The notes: generated by a model not told the origin, from the letters alone. A stretch of DNA of 64,000 nucleotides from Phenylobacterium sp. (GCA_004799545.1 SSMU01000020.1:1-64000); one strand, 5' to 3'. Shown: positions 17,902-24,861, counted from the stretch's first letter. A program made the numbers and translations.

Positions 17902-17954
17902 GAGCCCTTCTTGTCCACTCACGATGATCCATCGTGAGTGGACAAGAAGGGCTC
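17902..17954. repeat. 53-bp perfect inverted repeat ahead of the symporter gene
   Basis: Two 25-bp arms, 17902-17926 and 17930-17954, are exact complements around ATC. The right arm contains AAGAAGGG and ends one base before the ATG at 17956. In a transcript that includes both arms, the hairpin would bury the ribosome site of that start. No T-tract follows, so it is not a standard terminator. Confidence 0.85.
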
Positions 17955-17955
17955 G

Positions 17956-19230
17956 ATGAACCTCGGGGGACGTCTGGGCATGAATCGGCTGTTCACGATC
18001 TTCATCGTCGGGGCGATGGTCCTGGGCGTGGCGGTGGGCTTCGGCCTCAACCAGTTCGCCTCGCCCGACCAGGCCAAGGCCGTGGCCGAGAACCTGTCGA
18101 TCATCACCGACGTGTTCCTGCGGCTGATCAAGATGATCATCGCCCCCCTGGTGTTCGCCACCCTGGTCTCCGGCATCGCCCACATGGAGGACGCCGCCTC
18201 GATCGGCCGGACGGGCGCTAAGACCATGGGCTGGTTCATCTCCGCCTCCATCGTCTCCCTGACCATCGGCCTGATCATGGTCCACCTGCTGCAGCCGGGA
18301 TCCGGCCTTTCGCTGCCCATGCCTGACGCGACCAAGGCGGCCAGCGCGGTCGATATGACCCACTTCACCCTCAAGGCCTTCATCACCCACCTGGTGCCGG
18401 CCTCGATCATCCAGGCCATGGCCGACAACGAAATCCTGCAGATCGTGGTGTTCTCGATCTTCGTGGGCACGGCGGTGGCCGCGATCGACGACCGTGCGCC
18501 TGCGGTGCTCGCGCTGGTCGAGCAGGTGGCGGCTATCATGCTCAAGGTGACGGGTTTCGTCATGCGGACCGCCCCGCTCGCCATCTTCGCGGCGCTGGCC
18601 TCGACGGTGGCGACGCAGGGGGTGTCGATCCTGGCGACCTACGCTAAGTTCGTGGGCGGGTTCTACCTGTCGCTGGGGCTGCTGTGGGCGCTGTTGATCG
18701 CGGTGGCGGTGCTGATCGTGGGGCGCCGCGCGCTGACGCTGATGGGGGCGATCCGGGGGCCGGCGCTGCTGGCCTTCTCGACGGCGTCGTCGGAGGCGGC
18801 CTATCCGCGGACCCTGGAGGAGCTGCAGAAGTGGGGCATCTCGCGCAAGGTGGCGAGTTTCGTCCTGCCGCTCGGCTACTCGTTCAACCTCGACGGCTCG
18901 ATGATGTACTGCACCTTCGCGACCCTGTTCATCGCGCAGGTCTATGGGGTGCAGATGTCGATTGGGCAGCAGGTCACCATGCTGCTGCTGTTGATGGTGA
19001 CGTCGAAGGGGATGGCGGGGGTGCCGCGGGCGTCGCTGGTGGTGATCGCCGCGACGCTCAGCTACTTCCGGCTGCCGGAGGCGGGGCTGTTGCTGATCCT
19101 GGCGGTGGACCACCTGCTGGACATGGGGCGCTCGGCCACCAACGTGGTGGGCAATTCGGTGGCGGCGGCGGTGGTCGCGCGGTGGGAGAATCAGATCGAG
19201 GTCCCGGCGGAAGCCCCCCTCCCCGCCTAG
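17956..19230 (+). CDS. Dicarboxylate/amino acid:cation symporter (DAACS family)
   Basis: A 424-aa inner-membrane transporter with about eight helices and two re-entrant loops. The family motifs are present: FSTASSEAAYP (hairpin 1 serine-rich motif), LGYSFNLDGSMMYC (NMDGT-like motif with Ser for Thr), MVTSKGMAGVPRAS (hairpin 2) and DHLLDMGRSATNVVGN (substrate and cation site). The substrate is probably a C4-dicarboxylate or acidic amino acid. Two starts are possible: 17956 with AAGG inside the palindrome, or 17980 (MNRLFTIFIVG) with GGGGGA nine bases upstream. The second fits the usual family N-terminus at least as well. Confidence 0.92.
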   Translation: MNLGGRLGMNRLFTIFIVGAMVLGVAVGFGLNQFASPDQAKAVAENLSIITDVFLRLIKMIIAPLVFATLVSGIAHMEDAASIGRTGAKTMGWFISASIVSLTIGLIMVHLLQPGSGLSLPMPDATKAASAVDMTHFTLKAFITHLVPASIIQAMADNEILQIVVFSIFVGTAVAAIDDRAPAVLALVEQVAAIMLKVTGFVMRTAPLAIFAALASTVATQGVSILATYAKFVGGFYLSLGLLWALLIAVAVLIVGRRALTLMGAIRGPALLAFSTASSEAAYPRTLEELQKWGISRKVASFVLPLGYSFNLDGSMMYCTFATLFIAQVYGVQMSIGQQVTMLLLLMVTSKGMAGVPRASLVVIAATLSYFRLPEAGLLLILAVDHLLDMGRSATNVVGNSVAAAVVARWENQIEVPAEAPLPA

Positions 19231-19286
19231 GGCGTTGAGGGGGTGTTAAGCATGTCGCTTAACCCGGTATTCGCCCCGAAGGGGGA

Positions 19287-20735
19287 TTGGTTGGGCCCTC
19301 TGTCCGCTGGTCCGAGGCCCGACCCCTGTCGCCTGCCCGTCAAAACCGTCTGGAAGTCTTGGCCGCACGCGTGGCCGAGCTGGAAGCCGAGCGCGAGCTG
19401 ACGCTGCGCCTGGCGCAGACGGATTCGCTGACCGGCCTGCCCAATCGCGGCGCCTTCACCACGGCGCTCTGCGCCCGGCTGGACGCCGCCCGCGCCGCCG
19501 GCCGCTCGGCGGCGCTGTTCGTCATCGACCTCGACCGCTTCAAGCACCTCAACGACACCCTGGGCCACCACGCCGGCGACCTGGTGCTGGCCGAGATGGG
19601 CGAGCGGCTGCGCGCCGAGGCCCATGACGGCGAGATCGTGGCCCGGCTTGGCGGCGACGAGTTCGCCCTGATCGCCGACGGCGAGGAGGTGGCCGCCCGC
19701 GCCCGCCTGCTGCTCGCCAGCCTCTGCCAGCCGCTGACCATCTACGGCCGGGTGGTCTCGCCCGGCGCCTCGGTCGGCGTGGCGGTCTATCCGGTCGACG
19801 CCGCCGACGCCTCGGACCTGCAGCGCTTCGCCGACATGGCGCTCTACCGGGTGAAGACCCGTGGCGGGCGCCGCTGGAGCGTGTTCGACGCCGAGCTCAG
19901 GGCCGAGAACGAGCGCCGCCAGACCCTGGAGGCCGAGCTGCGCCGCGCCATCCCGGCGGGCGAGATCGAGCCCTGGTTCCAGCCGGTGATCGAATCCATG
20001 ACCGGGCGGATCACCGGGGTCGAGGTGCTGGCCCGCTGGAACCACCCCGAGCAGGGCCTGCTCACCCCCGCCGCCTTCGTGCCGATCGCCGAGGAGCTGG
20101 GGCTGATCGGCCAGATCGACGAGGCGGTGTTCGAGACCGCCTGCGGCCTGGCCGCCCCCTGGGTCGCCGAGGGGCTGATCGAGGCGATCTCCTGCAACGT
20201 CTCGCCACGCGACCTCTTGGATCCCGGCTTCTCGCGCAAGCTGATCCACCGGCTGGCGCGCACCGATCTGCCGGCCACCGCGCTCACCGTCGAGATCACC
20301 GAGACCTTCCTGCTGCAGGACCTGGGGCTGGCGCGCCGCCACATCGAGCGGCTGGCCGCCAAGGGCGTGCGCATCGCCCTCGACGATTTCGGCACCGGCT
20401 ATTCCAACGTCCGGGCGCTGATGAACCTGCCGATCCAGACCGTGAAGCTCGACCGCAGCCTGATCGAGGCGGTGGGCCGCGACGCGCGGGTCTCCAAGCT
20501 GGTGGCCTCCCTGCTGCACGCCGCCCGGGCGCTGGGCGTCAGCATCGTGGCCGAAGGCGTCGAGGAGGAGGCCCAGGCGCTGTTCCTGCGCTCGGCCGGC
20601 TGCGAGCGGATGCAGGGCTACCTGTTCGCCCGGCCGATGCCGGCGGCGGCCATGGAGGCCCACCTGCGGGCCAGCGCCACGGCCGGCGAAGCTCCGCTGG
20701 TCGCCGCCAAGCCGCTGCTGCGCCGCAGGGGCTAG
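19287..20735 (+). CDS. GGDEF-EAL c-di-GMP turnover protein
   Basis: A 482-aa cytoplasmic protein. A short coiled-coil N-terminus (residues 20-45) leads into a GGDEF domain with an intact LGGDEFAL at residues 121-128. No RxxD inhibitory site precedes it. The EAL domain starts with the signature EVLARW (Val for Ala, catalytic Glu kept), keeps CNVSPRDL, EITET, the metal pair DDFGTGYSN, KLDRS and the Glu of EGVE. Both cyclase and phosphodiesterase activities are possible. The start is uncertain: TTG at 19287 has a GGGGG run directly before it, and no clear alternative was found. It has no sensory domain, so control must come through partners. Confidence 0.92.
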   Translation: MVGPSVRWSEARPLSPARQNRLEVLAARVAELEAERELTLRLAQTDSLTGLPNRGAFTTALCARLDAARAAGRSAALFVIDLDRFKHLNDTLGHHAGDLVLAEMGERLRAEAHDGEIVARLGGDEFALIADGEEVAARARLLLASLCQPLTIYGRVVSPGASVGVAVYPVDAADASDLQRFADMALYRVKTRGGRRWSVFDAELRAENERRQTLEAELRRAIPAGEIEPWFQPVIESMTGRITGVEVLARWNHPEQGLLTPAAFVPIAEELGLIGQIDEAVFETACGLAAPWVAEGLIEAISCNVSPRDLLDPGFSRKLIHRLARTDLPATALTVEITETFLLQDLGLARRHIERLAAKGVRIALDDFGTGYSNVRALMNLPIQTVKLDRSLIEAVGRDARVSKLVASLLHAARALGVSIVAEGVEEEAQALFLRSAGCERMQGYLFARPMPAAAMEAHLRASATAGEAPLVAAKPLLRRRG

Positions 20736-22063
20736 CGCGGCGCCTCGGGCCAGGCGGAGATGCCGGCGGGCCAGGGCTCGGGCGGCGGGGCGCCGAACAG
20801 CATGTCCCACAGGCCGTGCACCATGACCGAGAGGCCGATGACGATGAGCATCGCCACCGCGATGGTGGCCAGCGGCGACATCGGCACCATGTGGTCCTGG
20901 AAGGCGGACAATCGCCAGGCGAGGTCGGCGAAGCCGTCGACGCGGACGGCGGCCGAGAGCGGCGAGGCGTTCCACAGCCAGACGCCGAACGCCGCCACGG
21001 CCGCCCCGCTCGAAGCCTCGAGGAAGCCCTGCAGCCGCACGGCCCAAGGGTGGGCCAGATGGAAGACGCCGCGCAGGATGATCCCCAGGCCATAGGCCAG
21101 GAACGGCCAGAACAGGCTCGCCCTGAGCGCCTCCCAATTCACCGAGGCCAGCGGGCCGGGCTCGAAGCCCGCGGCGCGCAGGGCGCCGGGCGAGACGCCG
21201 AGATCGTAGCGCAACAGGCTGATCCACCAGAGCACCAGCACGGCGCCGCCGACCAGCAGCACCACGCCGCGTCCGACCGGGGACCAGTGCGGCGGCGGCT
21301 GCCACGGCGGGAGCGGCGCCCGAGGCGGACTGGGCGGCGGCGGCGCGTAGGTCCGCATCTCCGGCTGGGCTGCGGCCTGGGCCCGGGGCCGAGGCTGCGG
21401 TCGCGGCGAAGGCTGCGGACGTTGGGGCTGGGACCGGGGGCCGGACGGCGCCGACGAAGATGAACGCGACGACGGCGACGAAGGTGGCGACGATGGCGAC
21501 CAATAGGGCTGGCCCGGCCAGCCGCGGCCGGCCAGCCAGTCGCGGAGCGTGTCCCAGTCCCAGGCGGCGAACTCCAGGAAGCGCAGATCGCGAACGCGCC
21601 AAGTCTCGAAATAACCGATCCGGAAGCCCTGGCGCTCGATCAGCCAGGCGACGACGGTCGCCACGCCCACCAGCACCAGTATGCCGCCCACCGCAGAATC
21701 GATGGCTCGGCCCAGGGCGTAGGCGAAGTCGCCGCCGGCCAGCGCCCGGCCGAACAGCACCAGCACCGCCACCGCCACCTGGATGGCGACGCCGACCTTC
21801 ACCGCGAAGGCCCAGTAGGGATAGATCGCCGGGCCGACCACGTGCTGCGGCCCCTCGCGGTAGCGCGCCGCGACCACCAGCGGGTGGCCGACCTCGCGCA
21901 GCACCGCCTCGGTCTCGTCGTCGGTGAGCGGCCGGCCAAGCTCCTCCTCCCGCGCCTCGATGCGGCTGAGGATGGTGTCGCGCAGCTCGGCGACAATGTC
22001 CTCCCGATGCGCCATCGGCAGCAGGATCGAGACCGCACGCAGATACTGGTCCACCAGGGTCAT
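20732..22063 (-). CDS. HAAS-domain multi-pass membrane protein paired with PadR
   Basis: A 443-aa protein. Residues 1-70 form a HAAS-type helical domain (YLRAVSILLPMAHREDIVAELRDTILSRIE). It is followed by hydrophobic segments near 80-105, 125-145 and 260-430. HAAS proteins are usually controlled by the neighbouring PadR regulator. The ATG at 22063 follows GGAGAGGACGCC. Between 21436 and 21501 the frame reads Ser/Pro only, whereas the -1 frame encodes a hydrophobic VAIVATFVAVVAFIFVGAV with far better codon bias. This suggests two compensating indels or sequence errors that removed one helix. The following Pro/Gln/Arg linker is back in frame. Confidence 0.8.
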   Translation of the reverse strand: MTLVDQYLRAVSILLPMAHREDIVAELRDTILSRIEAREEELGRPLTDDETEAVLREVGHPLVVAARYREGPQHVVGPAIYPYWAFAVKVGVAIQVAVAVLVLFGRALAGGDFAYALGRAIDSAVGGILVLVGVATVVAWLIERQGFRIGYFETWRVRDLRFLEFAAWDWDTLRDWLAGRGWPGQPYWSPSSPPSSPSSRSSSSAPSGPRSQPQRPQPSPRPQPRPRAQAAAQPEMRTYAPPPPSPPRAPLPPWQPPPHWSPVGRGVVLLVGGAVLVLWWISLLRYDLGVSPGALRAAGFEPGPLASVNWEALRASLFWPFLAYGLGIILRGVFHLAHPWAVRLQGFLEASSGAAVAAFGVWLWNASPLSAAVRVDGFADLAWRLSAFQDHMVPMSPLATIAVAMLIVIGLSVMVHGLWDMLFGAPPPEPWPAGISAWPEAPR

Positions 22064-22080
22064 GGCGTCCTCTCCAGACA

Positions 22081-22428
22081 TCAGGGTTCGATGATCTTCT
22101 CGAGCGAGGCGCTGATCCGCCGCCACTCGTCCAACAGTCGGGCCAGCATCGCCTCACCGGCCGGCGAGAGCCGGTAGAAGCGCTTCTTGCGCTTCTCCTC
22201 CTCGCGCCATTCGCTGACCAAAAGGCCTTGGGCTTCCAGGCGCCGGAGCAGCGGATAGAGGGTGCTTTCCTCCATCTCCAGCCCGTCGGCGGCCAGCGCC
22301 TGGCGCAGGGTGTAGCCGTAGCGTTCCTCGCGCAGCCGGGCGAGCACGCCCAGGGTCAGCGAACCCCGCCGCAGCTCCATCCGCAGGCTCTCATAGAGAT
22401 CGCCGTCCACGCCCGCCCCGAGCCTCAT
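22081..22428 (-). CDS. PadR family transcriptional regulator
   Basis: A 115-aa winged-helix repressor. The residues GSLTLGVLARLREERYGYTLRQAL, then MEESTLYPLLRRLEAQGLLVSEW, and RKKRFYRLSPAGEAML are the PadR signature, with the C-terminal dimer helix at 90-115. The gene overlaps the HAAS gene (TGATG), so they form a two-gene unit. A near-palindromic AT-rich site lies directly upstream of the ATG and covers the presumed -10 region, which suggests autorepression. The inducing ligand is unknown. Confidence 0.93.
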   Translation of the reverse strand: MRLGAGVDGDLYESLRMELRRGSLTLGVLARLREERYGYTLRQALAADGLEMEESTLYPLLRRLEAQGLLVSEWREEEKRKKRFYRLSPAGEAMLARLLDEWRRISASLEKIIEP

Positions 22429-22433
22429 GCCAC

Positions 22434-22454
22434 ATAGTGTATGTCACACAGTAT
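22434..22454. promoter_or_regulatory. Candidate PadR operator/promoter
   Basis: The minus strand reads ATACTGTGTGACATACACT just upstream of the padR ATG. It is an imperfect dyad (ATACTGTG against CACTAT halves) in an AT-rich island, and overlaps a TATACT that could be the -10 element. Spacing gives a very short leader. PadR operators are usually AT-rich dyads over the promoter, so this is a plausible autoregulatory site. It is an inference only. Confidence 0.5.
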
Positions 22455-22501
22455 ATAGCGCACAGCTAAGCTGTGAGCAAGCGGGATTGGGCTGGGCGGC
22501 G

Positions 22502-22536
22502 TCAGTTTGAAATCGGGTGGGGTCTCAGTTTGAAAT
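22502..22536. repeat. Direct repeat TCAGTTTGAAAT, two copies
   Basis: TCAGTTTGAAAT occurs at 22502-22513 and 22525-22536, each beside a GGGT-rich spacer. Closely spaced repeats of this kind resemble the multiple terminal repeats of IS21-family elements, so this may be the remnant end of a lost insertion. No transposase is nearby. The identification is tentative. Confidence 0.4.
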
Positions 22537-22580
22537 TAGCCCTACTCGCGTGATGCGCGCGCCTGTGGCAGGCTGACCCG

Positions 22581-22763
22581 ATGGACAACCCGCCCTTTGC
22601 GCTCAAGCCCTCGCCGTTCGTGATGATCGCGCTCATCGCGCTCATCCTGGCGCTCATTGGCGTCGGGGCATGGCGTCACGCCGGCGCGCTTCAACTCGGC
22701 GCGTTGGGTATGGGCGCCCTGGCGCTCGCGGTCATAGCCGTCGCCCTGCGTCGTCGGGCCTAA
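22581..22763 (+). CDS. Small membrane protein, 60 aa
   Basis: This short gene encodes a protein with two hydrophobic stretches, FVMIALIALILALIGVGAW (residues 13-31) and LGALGMGALALAVIAVAL (39-56), ending in RRRA. The positive C-terminus suggests a two-helix hairpin in the inner membrane. The codon third positions are GC-rich, which supports coding. The ribosome site is weak (GGCAGG, ten bases upstream). Function is unknown. A conserved sequence follows its stop codon and recurs after the small gene at 22916-23086. Confidence 0.5.
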   Translation: MDNPPFALKPSPFVMIALIALILALIGVGAWRHAGALQLGALGMGALALAVIAVALRRRA

Positions 22764-22803
22764 GAGCCCCCAAGGACAGAAGCGTCCCGCCGACGCCGTC
22801 GGC
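22762..22803. repeat. Post-stop repeat, copy 1
   Basis: This stretch, beginning at the stop codon of the 60-aa gene, contains CCCCAAGGAC and then GCGTCCCGCCGAC. It matches 23085-23126 at most positions, where the same order reads CCCCAAGGAC and GCGCCCCGCCGAC. It could be a shared transcript end, a duplicated gene border or a recombination site. Confidence 0.5.
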
Positions 22804-22915
22804 CGCGCCGTCGCCAAGATCGCGACGGGAGAGATCGAGGAGCACGTTGATCCGAAGCAGGGTCGGCGGGGCCGATGGCATTCCGCGCGCGCCGGGTCGC
22901 CGCTATGATCCGGCG

Positions 22916-23086
22916 ATGCGGGACGAAGCACGCCTCCAGGACTTGAGATCGCAGCGTGTCGCGTTGGAGACCCGGCTCGCAGAGGCGCGCACCGGGATTC
23001 GGCCAACCATAGCCGTGCGACAGATGGAACGCGCGCTTGCGGCCCTGGACGACTTGATCGCGCGCGAGGACGCCCAAGGCGCCTAG
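22916..23086 (+). CDS. Small charged helical protein, 56 aa
   Basis: The protein is almost wholly predicted helix with alternating charged and Leu residues (RLQDLRSQRVALETRLAEARTG, then QMERALAALDDLIAREDA), consistent with a short coiled coil. The ATG at 22916 lies 7-10 bases after a weak GATCC/GGCG region without a strong Shine-Dalgarno. I do not recognise a family. Codon use is like that of the neighbouring genes. It is followed by the second copy of the post-stop repeat. Confidence 0.5.
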   Translation: MRDEARLQDLRSQRVALETRLAEARTGIRPTIAVRQMERALAALDDLIAREDAQGA

Positions 23087-23126
23087 AGGTCCCCAAGGAC
23101 GGCGGCGCCCCGCCGACCCGCCGGGA
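23085..23126. repeat. Post-stop repeat, copy 2
   Basis: It begins at the stop region of the 56-aa gene and repeats CCCCAAGGAC and the CCCGCCGAC block of copy 1 at 22762-22803. Both copies sit at the same place relative to a small plus-strand gene. Confidence 0.5.
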
Positions 23127-23140
23127 CCCGGTTTTCCTGG

Positions 23141-23347
23141 CTACTCGGTCGTCGGGGCTCGGCCCGACTTCCTGGGCTCCAAAAGCGGGAAGCGGCGAAC
23201 CGTCCGCGCGCCCGTCCAGAGTTCCATCGCCCGTCCGTCTCCGTGATGACCGGCGAGGCCGACAGCCGCAGCGTCGGACTCGCAGTCGAACGTCACCGCG
23301 TGCTTGATGTGCTCGTTCTCGAGGAAGTAGAGCCGGTAGCCGGTCAT
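23141..23347 (-). CDS. Small YRLYFL-type protein, 68 aa
   Basis: A hypothetical protein with N-terminus MTGYRLYFLENEHIKHAV, then FDCESDAAAV and a C-terminal MELWTGARTVRRF. It is a clear paralogue of the protein at 24679-24861 (MTAYRLYLL, LECADDAQAI, ELWSGKRIVKKF). The shared order is a beta strand, a charged turn, a C-x-S/A-D-D/A helix start and a basic aromatic end. The family appears to be common in alphaproteobacteria, but I know no function. The start has ACCCCCACG upstream and no strong ribosome site. Confidence 0.7.
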   Translation of the reverse strand: MTGYRLYFLENEHIKHAVTFDCESDAAAVGLAGHHGDGRAMELWTGARTVRRFPLLEPRKSGRAPTTE

Positions 23348-23574
23348 CGTGGGGGTCCCGCTCAGGCGGGAGCACGAGACGGCTCTCAGTCGCGGACGCC
23401 TAGGGCGATTGCCAGCGATCCCCGACGCTAGGCCGTATCGCGGGGAAAGTCGTGCGCCCTCTGGGCAATCCGAGGAACAGGGATGCGTGAGCCCTGGCCC
23501 CGCAGTGAATTTCGATCCGCCCGACCGCTCCAGCTCGGGCCGGCGCTTGCGGGCGGGCTGAGCGCGGGAGCCGG

Positions 23575-23835
23575 CTAGCCGGGCCTGACCCGGGCGCGGG
23601 CGACGCTGGCGGCTTCGCCGCCGGCCACGGTCAGGGTCCAGAGCGTCAGGTCGGCGTCGTCGGTGACCGTCACGGTCACGTCCGGCTTCGCCCAGAACTC
23701 GTCGGCGGTGTCGCGCAGGACTTCGCCAAGCAGGTGGACGGCGGCGGTTCTGGCCGCGTCCGGGTTCGGCAGGACCGTCCCCTCCAGATCACGCGAGGTT
23801 TCGCCATAGTCGATGTGGAAGAAGTAGCGGTCCAT
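23575..23835 (-). CDS. DUF6894-like small protein, 86 aa
   Basis: The protein begins MDRYFFHIDYGETSRDLEGTV, the opening typical of DUF6894-like proteins (RYFFH..DG....D.EG..L). It continues PNPDAARTAAVHLLGEVLRDTADEF and ends in a strand-rich VTVTVTDDADLTLWTLTV segment. The function of the family is unknown. I start at the ATG at 23835; the open frame upstream to 24030 is not family-like. It is followed closely upstream by another small gene on the same strand (23846-24013), so the two are likely co-transcribed. Confidence 0.75.
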   Translation of the reverse strand: MDRYFFHIDYGETSRDLEGTVLPNPDAARTAAVHLLGEVLRDTADEFWAKPDVTVTVTDDADLTLWTLTVAGGEAASVARARVRPG

Positions 23836-23845
23836 ACGGTGCTCT

Positions 23846-24013
23846 CTAGGCGGCGTGGGGGTAGAGGTCGTTGGCGGGCGCGATGCGCGCCAGGACGTAG
23901 GCGCGGGCGCGGGCGACGATCCCACGCCGGGCCAGCACCATCTGCTGATGATCGCCGGCCTGCTCAATTCGCCGGGCGAATAGCGCTTCTGCGTCTTCGG
24001 TCTTGCTGGACAT
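23846..24013 (-). CDS. Small hypothetical protein, 55 aa
   Basis: A 55-aa protein, MSSKTEDAEALFARRIEQAGD..., with a helical charged N-terminal half and an Arg/Ala-rich second half (ARRGIVARARAYVLARIAPAND). The ATG at 24013 has GGAG five bases upstream, which decides it over the in-frame ATG at 24028. It ends 10 bp before the DUF6894-like gene. No family was recognised. Confidence 0.6.
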   Translation of the reverse strand: MSSKTEDAEALFARRIEQAGDHQQMVLARRGIVARARAYVLARIAPANDLYPHAA

Positions 24014-24141
24014 GGCAGCTCCACACACACAGGCGGGAGCGCAAGGGTCTCTCAGCCACCGGGGCCTGAATTGATGGCCGGTGATGCCGCCACCCTACGC
24101 TTGTTGGACGCAGGAGGCGAGCGCGGCCCCCTGATTTGGGG

Positions 24142-24231
24142 TCAGCGCACCTGCTCCGCCCGGGCGTCGAGGCGGGCGAGGATCTCGGTGCGGACCTGGG
24201 GACGGACGTCGGCGTAGGCGCGGGCGGCCAT
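24142..24231 (-). CDS. Possible 29-aa peptide gene
   Basis: An open frame of 29 codons (MAARAYADVRPQVRTEILAR and on) with strongly GC-biased third positions starts 5 bp beyond the stop of the zinc-ribbon-like gene at 24236. There is no recognisable ribosome site. It could be a real short helical peptide or the decayed end of a longer gene. Confidence 0.3.
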   Translation of the reverse strand: MAARAYADVRPQVRTEILARLDARAEQVR

Positions 24232-24235
24232 GGCG

Positions 24236-24577
24236 TCAGTTCCGGTAGAGGCTGGCCAGGCGCTTGACCTCGCGGGGGCTGAGGTCGGCCGGCCAGGCGA
24301 GGTCGCTGCGCCACTTCACCCGGTGGCAGCCGGGGCAGTTCCAGGCGACCCGCCGGGCGATGGCGCCGGCCGGGGTGGCGTGGCCGCCGGCCTTCAGCTG
24401 GCGCAGCCGCTCGACGATCCGCTCCGGGTTGTAGCCCTTCGACCAGCCGCAGAGGGAACAGGTGATGACCAGGCGGCTGCCGGGGTATTTGCGGTGATCG
24501 CCAAGGGTGGCCCCGCCGGTGGCGGAGACGGGGCGGAAGGCGTGGGGGTGGTTGGCGGCGGAGGGGTGGGAGGGCAT
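24236..24577 (-). CDS. Hypothetical protein with two Cys-x-x-Cys pairs, 113 aa
   Basis: The protein has CSLCGW near residue 40 and CPGCHR near residue 81, spaced like a treble-clef or zinc-ribbon fold. Between them is NPERIVERLRQLKAGGHATP, and it ends in PREVKRLASLYRN. Zinc binding and nucleic-acid or protein contact are plausible, but no family was recognised. The ATG at 24577 follows GTTCTCAC with no strong Shine-Dalgarno, so the start is uncertain. It sits in the small-gene region between repeats. Confidence 0.65.
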   Translation of the reverse strand: MPSHPSAANHPHAFRPVSATGGATLGDHRKYPGSRLVITCSLCGWSKGYNPERIVERLRQLKAGGHATPAGAIARRVAWNCPGCHRVKWRSDLAWPADLSPREVKRLASLYRN

Positions 24578-24611
24578 GTGAGAACAAAAGCAGAACTAAC
24601 CCATTGTGTCA

Positions 24612-24641
24612 TCCCGGTTTCGGCGCAGCCGAAAACCGGGA
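24612..24641. repeat. REP-like palindromic element
   Basis: TCCCGGTTTCGGC and GCCGAAAACCGGGA form a hairpin with one bulged base, in the context GTCATCCCGG...CCGGGACCCAT. This layout (GTCATCCCGG ... CCGGGACCC) is typical of short interspersed palindromes in alphaproteobacteria. A related pair is at 26081-26209. Confidence 0.65.
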
Positions 24642-24678
24642 CCCATTCGCGCCGGCGATGGGGGGTGGAGTGCGCACC

Positions 24679-24861
24679 TCATCCCCGCGTCGCGGCGCTG
24701 AATTTCTTGACGATGCGCTTGCCGGACCAGAGCTCGGCGAGGGCGCCGGCGGCCCGGGTCTCGGCCTCTCGGATGGCCTGGGCGTCGTCGGCGCATTCGA
24801 GGTCGAGGGCGCGCTCAATGCGTCCCGTCTTGGCGAGGAGATAGAGTCTGTACGCGGTCAC
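24679..24861 (-). CDS. Small YRLYLL-type protein, 60 aa
   Basis: A paralogue of the 68-aa protein at 23141-23347. It shares the M-T-x-YRLY start, an LECADDAQAI segment in place of FDCESDAAAV, and an ELWSGKRIVKKF end in place of ELWTGARTVRRF. The start is GTG at 24861 with GGGGGTGGCTA upstream. The protein is probably a small alpha/beta fold with one cysteine. Function is unknown. Confidence 0.7.
   Translation of the reverse strand: MTAYRLYLLAKTGRIERALDLECADDAQAIREAETRAAGALAELWSGKRIVKKFSAATRG

Noticed and set aside
17902..17954. Long palindrome considered as an intrinsic terminator of an upstream plus-strand gene
   Set aside because: There is no plus-strand gene directly upstream and no T-tract follows either arm.
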